A DNA stretch of 64,000 nucleotides, from positions 186,001-250,000 of the forward strand of contig VXAZ01004549.1 in NCBI GenBank assembly GCA_013399875.1, in the 5' to 3' direction. The DNA comes from Gymnorhina tibicen (lineage: Eukaryota; Chordata; Aves; Passeriformes; Artamidae). The position numbers and the translations under genes were made by a program. Position 1 is the first letter of the stretch. Every line of letters starts with the position of its first letter. A model generated the notes under the pieces. The model was not told the DNA's origin, made no database searches, and worked only from the letters and a program-made list of their open reading frames with translations. Positions 1-12,342 of the stretch are shown piece after piece.

Positions 1-1064
1 TTCCAGAACTGACATTTCTTCTATTTAAAGGAGAATTTCTATGGTGCTGACAAAACAATAAATGGTCTTTGTGGAACTGAGACATTTAATCAACTGCAAA
101 GGTTCTCTGCTGCAAGTAGTATTCTGCTGCACCACATGCATTATTACTATCAAGAGGACAGTTTCACACATCAGCGTCTTACAGAAGATGCAATTTTTCT
201 TTGTTTTGTGAAGTTTTGGAAGGAACGTGGTGTGTGTCTGTCACTCTCTTCCCAATACTTTGAAATGACAGTGACATCAGGAATGTGTCTCACCCTGCAT
301 AAATGGGAAGCCACATAGTCCATAAACCAGTAAGAGTAAATTTCTGATATCAGGAGAGGACTAGTCATCCTCTAGAAGTGTTTTTCCCAGTGAAATGGAC
401 ACTGGAATAGAGAAGGAAAAATATACATTGGTTATTCAATGTTCCTTTTACTCTGTAGCAAAATAAGCCACAAGTACTTCTTTCCAAAATACTTGTTTTA
501 ATTTCTTAATACCTTGTAGTAGGAGTTCCCAATCAGTATGTTTACAACACATTTACTGTAGACATTCCTAAACTAAACATGTTGGAAGTTGAAAAAACCC
601 AAGACCCCTACACTGTACGTTATCTTCAACATTCTGAGACTTCTGTGTATTTTATTCAAGTCTTTCCTTAAACTAGCCAAATTTTCGGGGCCTCTAGCCT
701 TTGGTAGTTATCAGGAAAGGAAGTCCTAAGACAAAGAAACTACAGTGTGAGCAATTCCCTTAAAATTAGACTGAGCTAAAGCATCTCTCTGCAGCATTAT
801 TCTTTTGAACTGAAAATTGCTTTTATGACTCATTCTGCTCAAGGCAAATATGAAACATCATTGAAATGTCTCGCCCTAGACTTTTAACCAGTAAGTATAA
901 GTCAAAAGCCCATTTGAGACGTTCACAAGTTGATGCATGACCAGGTTATATCAGAAGAAGTAGAGAAGACAGTAGAACTGTCAGACTGATAGAAACAGAA
1001 ATAGAAATGACAATAGAATAATAAATTGCCTATGACCAAGGTCTACAGGTCAAGATCCTTCCTG
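1..1064. other. AT-rich non-coding stretch
   Basis: I see no gene, repeat or structured element here. Short open frames of 60-65 codons occur on both strands but overlap each other and resemble no protein I know. It may be intergenic or intronic. Confidence 0.6.
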
Positions 1065-1532
1065 CCCCTCAGTGGAGACATAGCCCTGAGAGTTACCTGA
1101 GGATAAAAGGGTAGACCAGTACGGGTGACACAGTTGTGGATATGTGCTGTAGACTGCCTGATCAGGAAAAGGAAGTGGGTGAGACATTCTATAGGCAGCT
1201 CTAAGCAGCCTCGAAGCCAGGGGCACTGGCTATTGTGGGTGAATTTAACTATCATGACATCTACTAGAGAAGCAACAGAGCAAAACACAAGGAATTCAAG
1301 AGGTTCCTGGAAAGCATTAATGACAACTTCATGTCAGAGGAAGGAGGATCCCACAAGGAATGGTGTGCTGCCTGACCTTATACTAACAAAATAGGAAGGC
1401 CTTGTTGGAAGCATGAAGGCTGGGGGCAGCTGTACCGGGGTCATGGCAGCCTTGTCTGTAGAGCCCATGAGATTGTGGAGTTCAGTATCTGCTAAGAAGG
1501 CAGCAGGCAACAAGTAAGGTTGCAACCATGTA
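1065..1532 (+). mobile_element. CR1 LINE fragment, ORF2 endonuclease region, decayed
   Basis: CR1 is the dominant LINE of birds; ORF2 encodes an endonuclease and a reverse transcriptase. Reading from 1142 in frame gives CCRLPDQEKEVGETFYRQL, then a stop, then GALAIVGEFNYHDIY, another stop, and FKRFLESINDNF. This follows the CR1 endonuclease order: a PPDQEEEVD-like block, FYRQLEAAS, GDFNHPDICW and RRFLECIDDNF. A frame change follows, after which PTRNGVLPDLILTK (about 1347-1391) matches the next conserved block. At least two stops and one frameshift make it dead. The reverse transcriptase part is absent; an LTR lies directly downstream. The start is approximate. Confidence 0.8.
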
Positions 1533-2048
1533 TGGTGGTTTGATCCAGCCTGGATGTCGGGTACCCACAAAAGCCACTCTCTCACTTCCTTCACAACTGG
1601 ACAAGGGGAGAAAATATAAAGAAAGGCTCATGAGTTAAGGGAAGGGAGAGATCACTCATTACTGTCATGGACAAAACAGACATGACATGGGGAAATTAAT
1701 TTAATTTGTTATGAATCAAAATCGGAGCAGGATAATGAGAAGTAAAAAAAAAAATCTTAAAAACACCTTCTGCCCACCCCTCCATACTTCCTGGGCTCTA
1801 CCTTCTCTCCTGCTAGGGATCCGAGGAGACATGGAATGGAGGCTATGGTCATCACAGCAGATGATGTTGTTTCTGCCACTGCTTTCTCCTCAAGGAGAGG
1901 AGTCCTTCCCCTGCCCCAGTGTGGGGTCTCTCCCATGGGAGAAAGTCCTTCATGAACTTCTCCAACATGAGCCCTTCCTACAGGCTACAGTCCTTCATTA
2001 ACTTTTCCAGTGTGAGTCCCTTCCATGGGGTGCAGTCCTTCAGGAACA
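1533..2048 (-). mobile_element. Old avian ERV LTR remnant
   Basis: The sequence has the layout of a common avian endogenous retrovirus LTR read on the minus strand: a tandem block near its 5' side, then a degenerate AATAAA region (around 1710, where a TTTATTGCC-like site has decayed), and a 3' end near CCACCA at 1533. The minus-strand 5' end may be the TGTTCCTG at 2041-2048. It sits between two CR1 pieces of the same orientation. No internal retroviral genes adjoin it, so it is a solo LTR or a fragment. I find no clear target-site duplication. The family name is uncertain. Confidence 0.6.
1944..2048. repeat. 45-bp tandem repeat inside LTR (2.3 copies)
   Basis: Units begin with AGTCCTTCA at 1944, 1989 and 2034, exactly 45 bp apart. 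The first two are full length and the third is cut short. A further diverged half unit (GTGGGGTCTCTCCCATGGGA) lies just upstream. Such blocks are typical of one avian LTR group and differ in copy number between insertions. Confidence 0.8.
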
Positions 2049-2055
2049 GCATGCT

Positions 2056-2515
2056 CCGCAGTACAAGAGAGACATGGAGCTCCTGGAGCAGATCCAGCAG
2101 AGGGCAAAAGAGATTATTAAGGGATGAGCATTTCTTTTACAAGGGCCTGTTCAGTCTTGAGAAGAGGTGACTGAGAGACCTCACCAATGTCTATAGGTAG
2201 GGTCGCAGGGTGTCCAGAGGATGGAGCCAGTGTGCTCGATGGTGCCAAGGAATAGAACAAGAGGCAACAGGCAGAAAGTGATGCAAAGGAATATGTGATC
2301 TGAATATGAGGAAGAACTTCTTCACTCTCTGGGTGACTGAGCACTGGAACAAGTTGTCCAGAGAGGTTGTGAGTCTCCCTAACTAGAGAATTCAAGAACT
2401 TTCTGGACACAATCCTGTGCCATGTGCTCTAGGATGACCCTGCCTGAGCAGGGGGATTGGACCAGATGACCCACTATGGTCCCCTCCAGTCTGACCCATT
2501 CTGTGATTCTGTGAA
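2056..2515 (+). mobile_element. CR1 LINE 3' end
   Basis: This is the end of ORF2 and the 3' untranslated region of a CR1 element. Recognisable blocks in order are ACATGGAGCTCCTGGAG, GAGGAAGAACTTCTTCACT, GAGCACTGGAACAAGTTG and GAGCAGGGGGATTGGACCAG, closing with the diagnostic ATTCTGTGATTCTGTG tail at 2499-2514. Moderate divergence suggests a mid-aged copy. It may be the distal half of the element whose endonuclease part lies at 1065-1532, with the reverse transcriptase lost, or an independent 5'-truncated insertion. Confidence 0.92.
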
Positions 2516-5500
2516 AGTTGTATCCACAACAGTGCCCTTAGGTTGAATCTAGTAAACTTTGTTCATTACAGTATGAGGGCAATACATTTGCTTAACTGGA
2601 ATTTTGGATATTTTATCCTATTTTTTCACTATTTTTAAAGCAAGCATTTCATTATTACAAGATATGTTCGTGCTTTCTTGGTTTATATTTCAATTTAAAA
2701 TACAACATTTTATTATTCATAGTGAATGCTTCTACTTCAGAGGACATTTCTTTTAAATGGGAGATATCTTTTTTCTTTTCCTAACCATTGTAATTATCAA
2801 TACATGGATAAGGCAGTACTTGTCATCATTATTAAAGTTAGCCAATACATCTATTTTCAGTTATTTTTAATTTTGCTAATCTTTCTTCTTTGTACTGAAA
2901 TTTTCCATGCCATGTATTTGCCCTAGGCTGGAATATTATTTTGAAACATTTATACCAAGAGGAATCAGAGAAAGAGGAGAAAACATACTGTTTCAAAAAT
3001 CTCTTCTAACCATTTCATTGAGAAGCTATCAGGCAAGAAACTAATGTAAGGAAGAGCAGGGCAGGAAACACAGTTCAGAAGGAGTATTTGGGACAGCAAC
3101 ATTAGTATTAGTATTAGGTCAACATTTCTGGGATACTTGGGAGTTTCTGATTTTCTGAAATATGTTTTTGCATGTGTGTAATATCTGAGGGTTTGTTCGC
3201 TTTCTTGCTGTGTTCTTTTTGTTTGACTGTTTCCTTTTTAATGAGTTTTCTGAAAATGTATTAAGACAGGTAATTACAGGAGTATGAAATTGTTTGAGAC
3301 AATAGATTGGTTATTTTTAGTAATTAAAATATTTTGCTCTGTCAGCAGGACATGTGAGTGAGAAAAGAATTAATATTTTGTATACCTAAATCAATAAATA
3401 TCCTTAATCCAGAACAGCCAAACATGAGATGCCAATGATTGTCATAGGCAGTGACTTGAAGTTGGTTTATAAGGCAGATTGATGTAGCAAAACACATTAT
3501 ATTTTACTGTGTTAACATTATCACAGTAAGTGTTAGCATGCTGGAATTTACTGTTCCTTAAAACATCTCTGAAGCAGCTCTGACAATATTTAAATTTCAT
3601 AAAGGTGAAAGCAATAGTGAATTATACTTTTAATTTACCAAGGTACTGTTCCAGGATAATTTTCCATGGATCATGTACATAGTCTATATTTCAGAAGCAG
3701 TGAAATGTATTTATATTAATCACTACAGTACAGCAAGCTTAAAGAACACAGAAGAATTCTTATCTGATGAAATAAAGTGGTTAATGTGATTTCATTAAAA
3801 ACATAACACCAAGCACACTATCAAAGTTGGAGAGTAGAGACTGGATTTTAGAAAACAAAGATATATTGTCTCCTCAGCTTAGCTTTAAGATCTGAAGAGT
3901 TTTTCACTGCTTGTACAATGCCTTAATATAGAAAACTGGTTACATTACAGCATTTAAGTTTCTCATATGAGAAACAGGAACAAGACACAAAAAACCAAAT
4001 CTCATTCTCATTATTATCAGATTTAGCACTCAAATTCGAATCTTTCATACTTTTATTACAGTTAATCTGTACAGCTGAAAACATTCTGTATTCATTTGGT
4101 ATCAGAACTACATGTGTTTTGAAATTAATGAACCAGTGTAAAACTCAGACTATACAAGGTTAATTTAAGCTTGTCCTACTCCATGTTTTCCTACAGTTTT
4201 ACATTATGCAAATTGCAGGTGATGATGTGAAGCTGACAGAAAACTCAAAAGTCATGAACTCAAGTCACAGCTATGAAACAGAAATTAGAATAGCTGATGA
4301 TCAGAGGAAATGACCCTATCTTGTAGGGTCTCAGCAACCTGAAGAAACTTTTCTTCCTTCTAATGCAGGCTTTTGGAGAGCTTCTGCTTTTATCTGCTCA
4401 ATGAGATTATTTGACACATAAGCTCCTTTAGAGCTAAAAAGGAAAAAAAGCAGGGTTAAGATTTCCCCAAAAAGATGGGAAAAAATGGAAAAAAAAAAGA
4501 AGAAGGAAAGAAAGAGAAAAGAGTAAACTTTACGGTGCTTTAAACTCTCAATTGGATTCCAACTGACTGAAGTGAAGTGCTTTAATATACTTTATTCTCT
4601 GTACAGATGATTCATTACATAATCACATTCCATTTGGAAAAAGATATTTTAATGGTAATTATTCTGTCATTCTACATTACCACTAACTTCACAGACAAAA
4701 GACCCATGGGGAGGAAAAAACTGCACCACAGGTCTCAAGGCTTAACTGTTCAGGGAGAAGACCTTTCAGTTCACTAGAAATGTTCCTACTTTTACCAGTA
4801 AAGAACTGACCAGTGCACTTCTCCTAAATTTCACAACTCATTGAAGATATATTTATCTCATCATGTGCAGGTTGGATAGCTGCCAATAGTATTTTTAATG
4901 TGATTTTGAAAGACTGTCACATTTTAACCATTCTATGTAAATGAAGAGATGTAGCTATAAATCAGTGCAGTTGCTGACATGTTAAATAAACTATTATTAT
5001 AAATTAATGTTATATACTATTTCACTATTCTGATATTGAAGTTTTATTATAAATGATTCCTGAATTTTTGTCATATATGGAAATTTGATGTCTAAGTGGA
5101 CTAAAAGAAGTGGAGAAAAGCTGACATCCTTTAAGCTAATAAACCCTTCAGACCACAATGATACATCATTAAATATTATGTTTAAATGCTATACATTTTT
5201 GTGAAAAGTGCTATAGAGACTAAGATGTGTTGATGAACCTTTTTCACACTTTGTGCCAGTATTTCTTCCCCCACTTGCTCTTTAATCTCCTTCTGCTCCC
5301 TACAACCTCTAAATAATATCCTTATCTTTTAGCTGATGCTTTGAACACTTCCTATTACCAGCCACTGCTTGCCAGACACTGTGAGTAGCAAAAGTTCCAT
5401 AGCAGCCAGAAAATAGCAGCCAGAAAATAGCAGATATCTCAAGCCCTACTTGCACACCATTAGCAATCATGAACCCTGCCACAGATTCCCCATCCCTGCT

Positions 5501-8500
5501 GTATGATCAATTCTAGAAAATTTCTGACACTGAAGATCTAAAATCTTTAAGGCCTTTACTTCTGTTTTACAGACACATAATCCCTTTCCTTCATCAGCAT
5601 GGAACAAATGATTACCCCTGATGTGCTACTTCTCATCCCCAGGCCAGCTCAGGGGTTGAGAGATTGTTTCAGTCTTTCACAGTATGCTGCTGCTGGATGT
5701 AGAGATTAGTAGGTCTGGTGAAGTGCTGTGCTTCTGTGTGGGAAAGACTAATCTTCTTCTGCAGGTCTGCCTTCCTAAAAGCATATTTAAACAACAGTTT
5801 TATGAGCAAGGCTCATGCACTCAAACCATGCATAGGCAGGAATGAGTTAGGTAAAATGTAGTGTGAAAGCCGTATATCCTACGTTGGTTATAGCTCTTAC
5901 ACACATATCCTGGAAGCGTCTCTTACTTTTGGGACTGCCTATTTCAAACTCAGAGTCTCTACCTCCATCACCTGTTTCCACAGGGTTTTGGGGGGTTTTG
6001 GTACTGTATTATTCAGTTCACTGCATGCCAGATCTCTCTGACATCCCACAAGGGGTCTCTGTAGCAGGAAAGACCAGCTTTCTGTTTCACATAGATAAAA
6101 TAATTTCCCAGTACAAGCCAGGGTGCACTCATTAGACTTGCTCTAAAAGCAAAATCCCTTTCTTCCTCTCTGGCTTCTCTGCCCATACTAGAAAGTGTCA
6201 TCATCAGAATATACAGCAAGGGACTGGGATCCTATTATTTGTTATTAATTATTGAAGCATAGGCTAGAAGAAATATTGCCTCACTATGTCTCCTTCTCCC
6301 ACTGGAGTTTCCTGTCTGAGCTGTGTTACATGCCATAGGCCTGACACGGTTTCTCTGGCTGCTCTGGCACAGGGGACAGAACAGAGAGACCCAGAGATCT
6401 GTAGAGATGGGGAGGCAGCTCTGCCACACAGCCTACTTATGCAGGTACCGTGGCTTTGCCATGAGTGGATCTGTGTGCCAAACTGAGCAGGGGGTCACCT
6501 GGAAGAACCGGTCAGTGCACATTTCATAGCCACATCACAGAAGTCTCTGTGTTGTAGTCAGTCCTTAGACACGGTTTGGAGCTAATTTTATTTTCTATTC
6601 TATGAACCCACAAAATGGGTTTTTTTCCAGCTGAGGTTGGAGGAGCATTTGGAAATGATCTCCCAAATGCCTGGCAGCTCTGCAGCTTTTGTCTGTGAGC
6701 AAATCTATTGTTGTGTGATCTTTCTATTTTAAAAACTGATTTGTTTTGTTGCTGTTAGTCCCAGAAGGATTGTACAGACATCCTCTTTCACAGGTCGTCT
6801 TATTTCTTAATGAAAACACAGGGTTTCTATGTCCCTAAAGATTTCCTGTAGTCGAGGCATGGCTTTTATTCAGTGTACCAGTTTGTATTTTGACATTGGG
6901 CTTGATATTCCCTGTGCACACAAAAGATTTTGTTACACAGCCCCCTGTACAAAACATATAAGTGATTTTGTTGTTGCTGTTCTGGATTTCATGCAGGGAA
7001 ATATTTTTCATTGAAAAAGACATTGCACCAAGACCTAATTGATACTCTTATGCCAAAAGACATTTTATTTCCTGTGAGCAATTATGGAAGCAATAAAATT
7101 TAAGACAAAGAGCTGAAGAGCTGGGAAAGTTTGGGAAAACTGACATGGCAGCAAGGTTTTTTAAAGCAGAAAAATAAAGTGGTAGGTATTCCACTAGTAC
7201 ATGATGATGGAGCTTAATTAAAGTCAAAAGGGAAAAAAAGTCGTTATATAAGGTAATGCATTTGGAGTCTATGGAGATGCAAAGAACAGATTTAGACATG
7301 AAATAAGAGTGATTGCATCACTAGCAGCATCACCTCGTAGAAAAAATCAGCCTTTAATTCAACATAGACTTCTACCTAATTATAAGGAAACTCTTATATG
7401 ATAAAGAACTCATTTGCCATGTGCAAGAGCTAAAAAGAAAAATATGACCAAAAAAAAGGTATATTAGGAGACTATGCTGCAGAGTGGTTTAGACCAGTGT
7501 ATGAAAGTCCTGCAGTACCCCTCCTGTTGCAGAAATTAGTTGCTAAATGAATACTTGCCTAATTTTTGGCCTCACATATCTTGTGTCTTTTAAGGAGAAG
7601 CAAAGGCAAATTTTACAGAAATTTTTATAGGTTTTAAAGAAAAACTGATCAGTCTTATTAAGGTTTTTTACTGAATCTGATCTTAGATCTGGTTTTGTAC
7701 TGTTCTGCATTTTACACAGTTATTTCTTCATGTTACTGACATACCCCACTTCTCATGGGTATAGATGATGTGCATTTATATGCTTTCAAGGACATATTTT
7801 ACTATTTCAATTTTTCTAAAATCCCCTGGAAATGCTGCATCTTTATATACTCATTTGGACTAAAAAAACTATTCTCTGTCTACTCCCTCTTTCTATGCCC
7901 CGGAGACTTTCATCACTTTTATCACCGAATTTAGTAACAGATTGACTCTGAACCTTGATTTGCTCACCTGTCTTCACTGTATACGAATCTATTTCTGGAT
8001 ATACTGTGAGAAACAGTGGATGAAACACTGTAGTATGCAAAATTCTTCAGCACAAGATATGATACCAAGCTGATAAGAAATTTATTTTTCTTTTTACTTT
8101 GTCTTCTTACTTAACAGCATTCATTTATTCTTTGAATGCTCTCTTTAACTGAGACCAGCATGGAGAAAATGAAATAAAATTGGAACTTATAACCAGAGTA
8201 TATTTTAGTGTGCTTGTTTGGTTTGGTTTTTCATTTCACCAGCACAGAATCACATTTCTTCGAAATCTAGTTAATGATGTTATGATTTTTTATGGTAGTA
8301 GAAAAAAAAATCTTCTTTGTAATATCCACCTCCAAATTTATCATAATAAATAACCATCACACTCTGTTAACTTTTACTCTTCACTTTTTTACAGTACACT
8401 GATCAATAATGGACTCTATTCAATCAGCTTTATGAAGTTGTACTCTACTCCACCTGCAGATTGCACTAATCATAAAAAACATTATTTCATATTTCTTATT

Positions 8501-8563
8501 TCATCTGAATTATTATTATCACAAGTTCATATCTGAGAAAAATAAATCCATGCGTACAAACAT
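2516..8563. other. Long repeat-poor non-coding stretch
   Basis: About 6 kb with no recognisable gene, LINE or LTR. It is AT-rich with short homopolymer runs. A somewhat GC-richer patch at about 6240-6540 carries overlapping short open frames but no domain that I recognise. Small tandem duplications are listed separately. Confidence 0.55.
5399..5433. repeat. 14-bp tandem repeat, 2.5 copies
   Basis: The unit ATAGCAGCCAGAAA occurs twice in a row without mismatch and is followed by half of a third unit. It is a small local duplication with no evident role. Confidence 0.85.
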
Positions 8564-8629
8564 AAGAAAGAAAGAAAGAAAGAAAGAAAGAAAAAAGAAA
8601 AGAAAGAAAGAAAGAAAAAAGAAACAAAG
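8564..8629. repeat. (AAAG)n microsatellite
   Basis: Purine-only tract of GAAA/AAAG units with two AAAAAAG interruptions. On the plus strand it creates a false lysine/arginine-rich open frame. It is likely length-polymorphic. Confidence 0.95.
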
Positions 8630-11600
8630 AAGTTCAATGAACTTAGGATTTAGCTTCATAACTAAATACTTCACTGACAACTACATTTCAATAAGAAGAA
8701 AAATATTATGTGTGTCTGCACCAGTAAGTATTAGGAGTAAAATCTCTGTATTTTCCCCAATTTCTAAGTGTGCTGGCACTGGCCATATCAGGTTTTGGAC
8801 AAAATCATTTGATATCACTTATATGCAAAACTGGCTGGGAGCAAGTTGATCATTAGCTGACTGTAGCATTGTGTCTGCACTCCCATAGGAAAAAGGGAGA
8901 GGAGAAGTATCAAAGAACACATTGTACAGTTTCCAACCCTTATTTAAGAACATGTCAGGTTCAAACACTAAGAGGCATACCATGTCTAGAGAACAAAAGC
9001 AGAATAACCAGGTCTCCTATGAACTCTCCCTTCTCCATATTGATTATGCAAGAGACTCAGAATTCTAAATTTAATTCTGTTTTCAAACATAATATTCCTG
9101 AGTTAATAACAATGCTCTCATTAGTTATACAGGAGTAAATTATTATACTGGAGCTGTAATATGCAGGACTTCATTAGGAATAGATATGCATAGCTGCAAG
9201 TGAATATACATTTCTTTCCTTTTTTCCCGTTTTCATCAACTAAAGCAGAATTGGCTTTAAACCGATAAACCCTCATGTGCAACAATAGCTTCAGTGTAAG
9301 TGATGGAAATAAGCATCTACAAAAGAGAACAAATTCACATCCAAGGATAAAAACAGCAGTTAACTTTTCTCTATGCTGATGAAATCTGGCAAATAGGCTG
9401 CAAAAAGTCCTCAGAACTCATAAACTGATTGGAGCTTACCCCACAAAGTCACTTTGCATTACAAGTTTGATTGTGTTCATTAGGGCTTGCATAAAAACAA
9501 ATTTGGAAACAGTGTGCTAGAAACTGGTGGAAAATTAAAACTTAGTGTCACCACGGGAGCTTTAAGAACCGCTGAAATGAATTGAAGTGTTAGTTTTAGA
9601 GCTCCATGTCCCCATCTCTTCGTGAACCTGTTTATACAGGGTGAGAGTGTCTTGTGAGGTGTATCTTCAAGGACAGCTGGAAGGCCACATGAGGGAGTGA
9701 GGTATATGAGGTGCTGGGAGGGAGAATGAATTGAAAACAGAACTGAACACTGTATACAGTGGTCTGAGAAAAGTTCTTTTAAAGTAAGTTGGGTAGCAAA
9801 AAAACTATATTCTACATTGTCCCCTGAAAATATGAACAATCTTTTCTCCTTTTAACATGCTCTCATTTGAGCAGCACTACATAGAGTCACAGAAGGAAAG
9901 AATCAAATCAAGAAAAATACTGGGTTCTTATTGATTGGAAGGTTCTGATTGAATAGAAGGTTGGTGTCTCTCTAGAAATAGAGAAACAGGAGCAACCTTT
10001 GTTCTTTTCTGAAGAACTTGGTCAGATTGAGCATCTGGACATTCAGGCAAGGACAGCAAGATAAGTACTGGAACAAAAAAATTCCCAAACTTATGGCCTT
10101 CTGAAAAAAAACAGTCCTTCTAAATCCAAGGAAGAACTAAAACATCTTGTCAGAACACGCTGGAAAGGGAAAAATGGCATTCTGCTGGAAGAACTTCTTT
10201 CTGCCTTTTATTGCCTGGCAGTAGTATAACAGAAGAGGCATATCTCATAAACTACAAACTTTGTGAAGTTCTGTGTGCTTATATAAAAATTGGCAAAGAG
10301 GAGATTCCTACAGTCTTGGATCTACAGCATCAGAACCTGAAGGTGAAGCCTGTAAGACTGAATGCAATACTTTTCATCTCTCATCGGCTTATCCTGATGC
10401 TCTGGAGACCAGTGTTGTAGCCTGGAAAGGTTTTCCATATACATGCTGCAACCTGAAGAGTTTCTGAGGTATCTGGAGGCATCTGATAGGTTATACACAA
10501 GGCAGAGAATATTTGTCACCTTCTGGAGGGTCAGCTGGAGGCTGGGAGAAATAACCCAGAGGTTTCAAACTGCATTTCATGTTTGCAGGCAAACACTGAA
10601 TCCCCCCTCTTATTTTCATTAGATGCCCTGTTACATGAAACACCTGACTGATGTGTGAATTTCTGTATTGTAGTTACATGAAGTTAGATGTCTGTATCTA
10701 GACTTGAATCCCACCCCATATAATATATATACATATATATATAATATATAAATTAGAGGAGCAGGCAACCCAAAACCAGGTATTGCTCTAAGCATGTAAA
10801 CAATGTCTTCTGCTTGTGTATGAGCTTCAGTGCACATAACACTACTGTAGCTAGCCCTAATTACAATGTCCTAATTACTGGTGCAGTTCTGCTTGTAGAA
10901 AATGTGCATGTGGAGTAAGGCCTATTAGGGGTAGCGAGACTGCTCAATACTAGACTATTTTTCTTTCATATTGTGTTGATAATAGAAAAAACAAGACCTT
11001 TAACGGTGATTCAGTTTAGGTGCTTTAAGTTATTAGCAAGATATCCTAAAACCTGCCGTGTAACACTGGCTGTTGTGCAGATTCTATGTTGTCTGAATGG
11101 TGACTCAAGTGGCTGGCACAAGATTTCTATCCTTTTTCAGGTAACTTAGTGCTCTGTCAGTAGAAAGAATAAATAATAAGCAACATGAGAGTTAGAAATA
11201 TGAAAGTAATATTATGATACCAGGGAAATTAGGCATTTATCTTGCAAATGAAAAGATTTATAGAAATAATGCTAGGAAAAGCTGAGGAGTATCCCCATAG
11301 TTCTACTAACCAAACAAAACTCCGACAGGATACGCCTCTACTATTCAGGGAAAAATTCTCCCAAAGACCACTATAAAACTTGATTTCCATTAGGGAGCAT
11401 GATACCCTAATCTAAATGCCAGTATGTGAGGAAAGGGTGGAATTCAGATGTCTAAACACAGGCATCAACTAGTGCAAGAAGTGTCTGCTCTATCGTATCT
11501 GATAGTACCTCAGCCTGTCCTCCAAAAAAGACTCAGGAGCATAGACAGCATTTCAGCTGATAAAAAATACTCATCACTTATATCAGTATTTATACCTAAA

Positions 11601-12279
11601 AAACTATTTGAGATTTCTTCGTGTGTCTAAGACATCGTCTTCAGCAGAGATACAGCACAGGTTCAACACCGTTCCCATGGTTTTCTGAAGCAGCCTTTGG
11701 AACCTAAGGTATAACACATATTTCAAATGTCCACATATAGGCAAAATATCCCATCCATCATGGTTATCAGCCTACTCACTCTAAGCTCCCATGAAAGCCT
11801 TCACTAACTCTTCAACAACTGTAAAGAGAGCTTTCACTTTTAGCTACCATAAAAACAAACAACCAAACAATCCAAACCCAGAAAACTTTCTGGAAACAAA
11901 CTCTGGTGTTCTTGGCTAACTTCAGCAACCTAAGGATAGTTACCTACTGTCATTTTAGATGTGTGGTGGTATTTTAGTCTAGCTGCAGATCCCAAGAGAT
12001 GCAGATAATCCTTACAGCCCTTGTTATATTTCCTAGCCCAATAAAGAGCAACAAAATAGCACTAGGCACCTATGTCTAGAAAATTGCATGCAACATTTAC
12101 TGTCAAAAAGAATTTCACCTTTTGTTCTGTGGATAAAAGTCATACCTAGACATCACATCCAGAAGTCTTTTTCAGATAGCTTGCAAGCTTTCTGGTGAAG
12201 ACCCAAACAAGTGTGAGGCAGGCAGATATCTGAAATCAGTCATTTACTGAAGTGTAGGCTAATCAACTGTCTTCATAAT
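8630..12279. other. Repeat-poor non-coding stretch
   Basis: I see no gene or dispersed repeat. A 119-codon open frame on the minus strand (9480-9839) has no recognisable domain. The only structured item is a TA-rich tract at 10717-10752. Confidence 0.55.
10717..10752. repeat. (TA)n-like AT tract
   Basis: About 36 bases of almost pure alternating T and A with small interruptions. It is a simple repeat that may melt or form short hairpins. Confidence 0.85.
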
Positions 12280-12283
12280 AGTT

Positions 12284-12319
12284 TGTCAACAGTGTGTCAA
12301 CAATAACATTGTGTCAACA
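12284..12319. repeat. TGTCAACA short direct repeats, 3 copies
   Basis: TGTCAACA occurs at 12284, 12295 and 12312 within 36 bp, just upstream of the truncated 5' end of the following CR1 copy. Two copies lie inside longer matching context (GTGTCAACA). The cause is unknown. Confidence 0.75.
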
Positions 12320-12342
12320 GTTTAAGGCCTATTCTCCTCCTT

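Noticed and set aside
8550..8849. 99-codon frame with a lysine-rich start
   Set aside because: The lysine/arginine run is the AAAG microsatellite.
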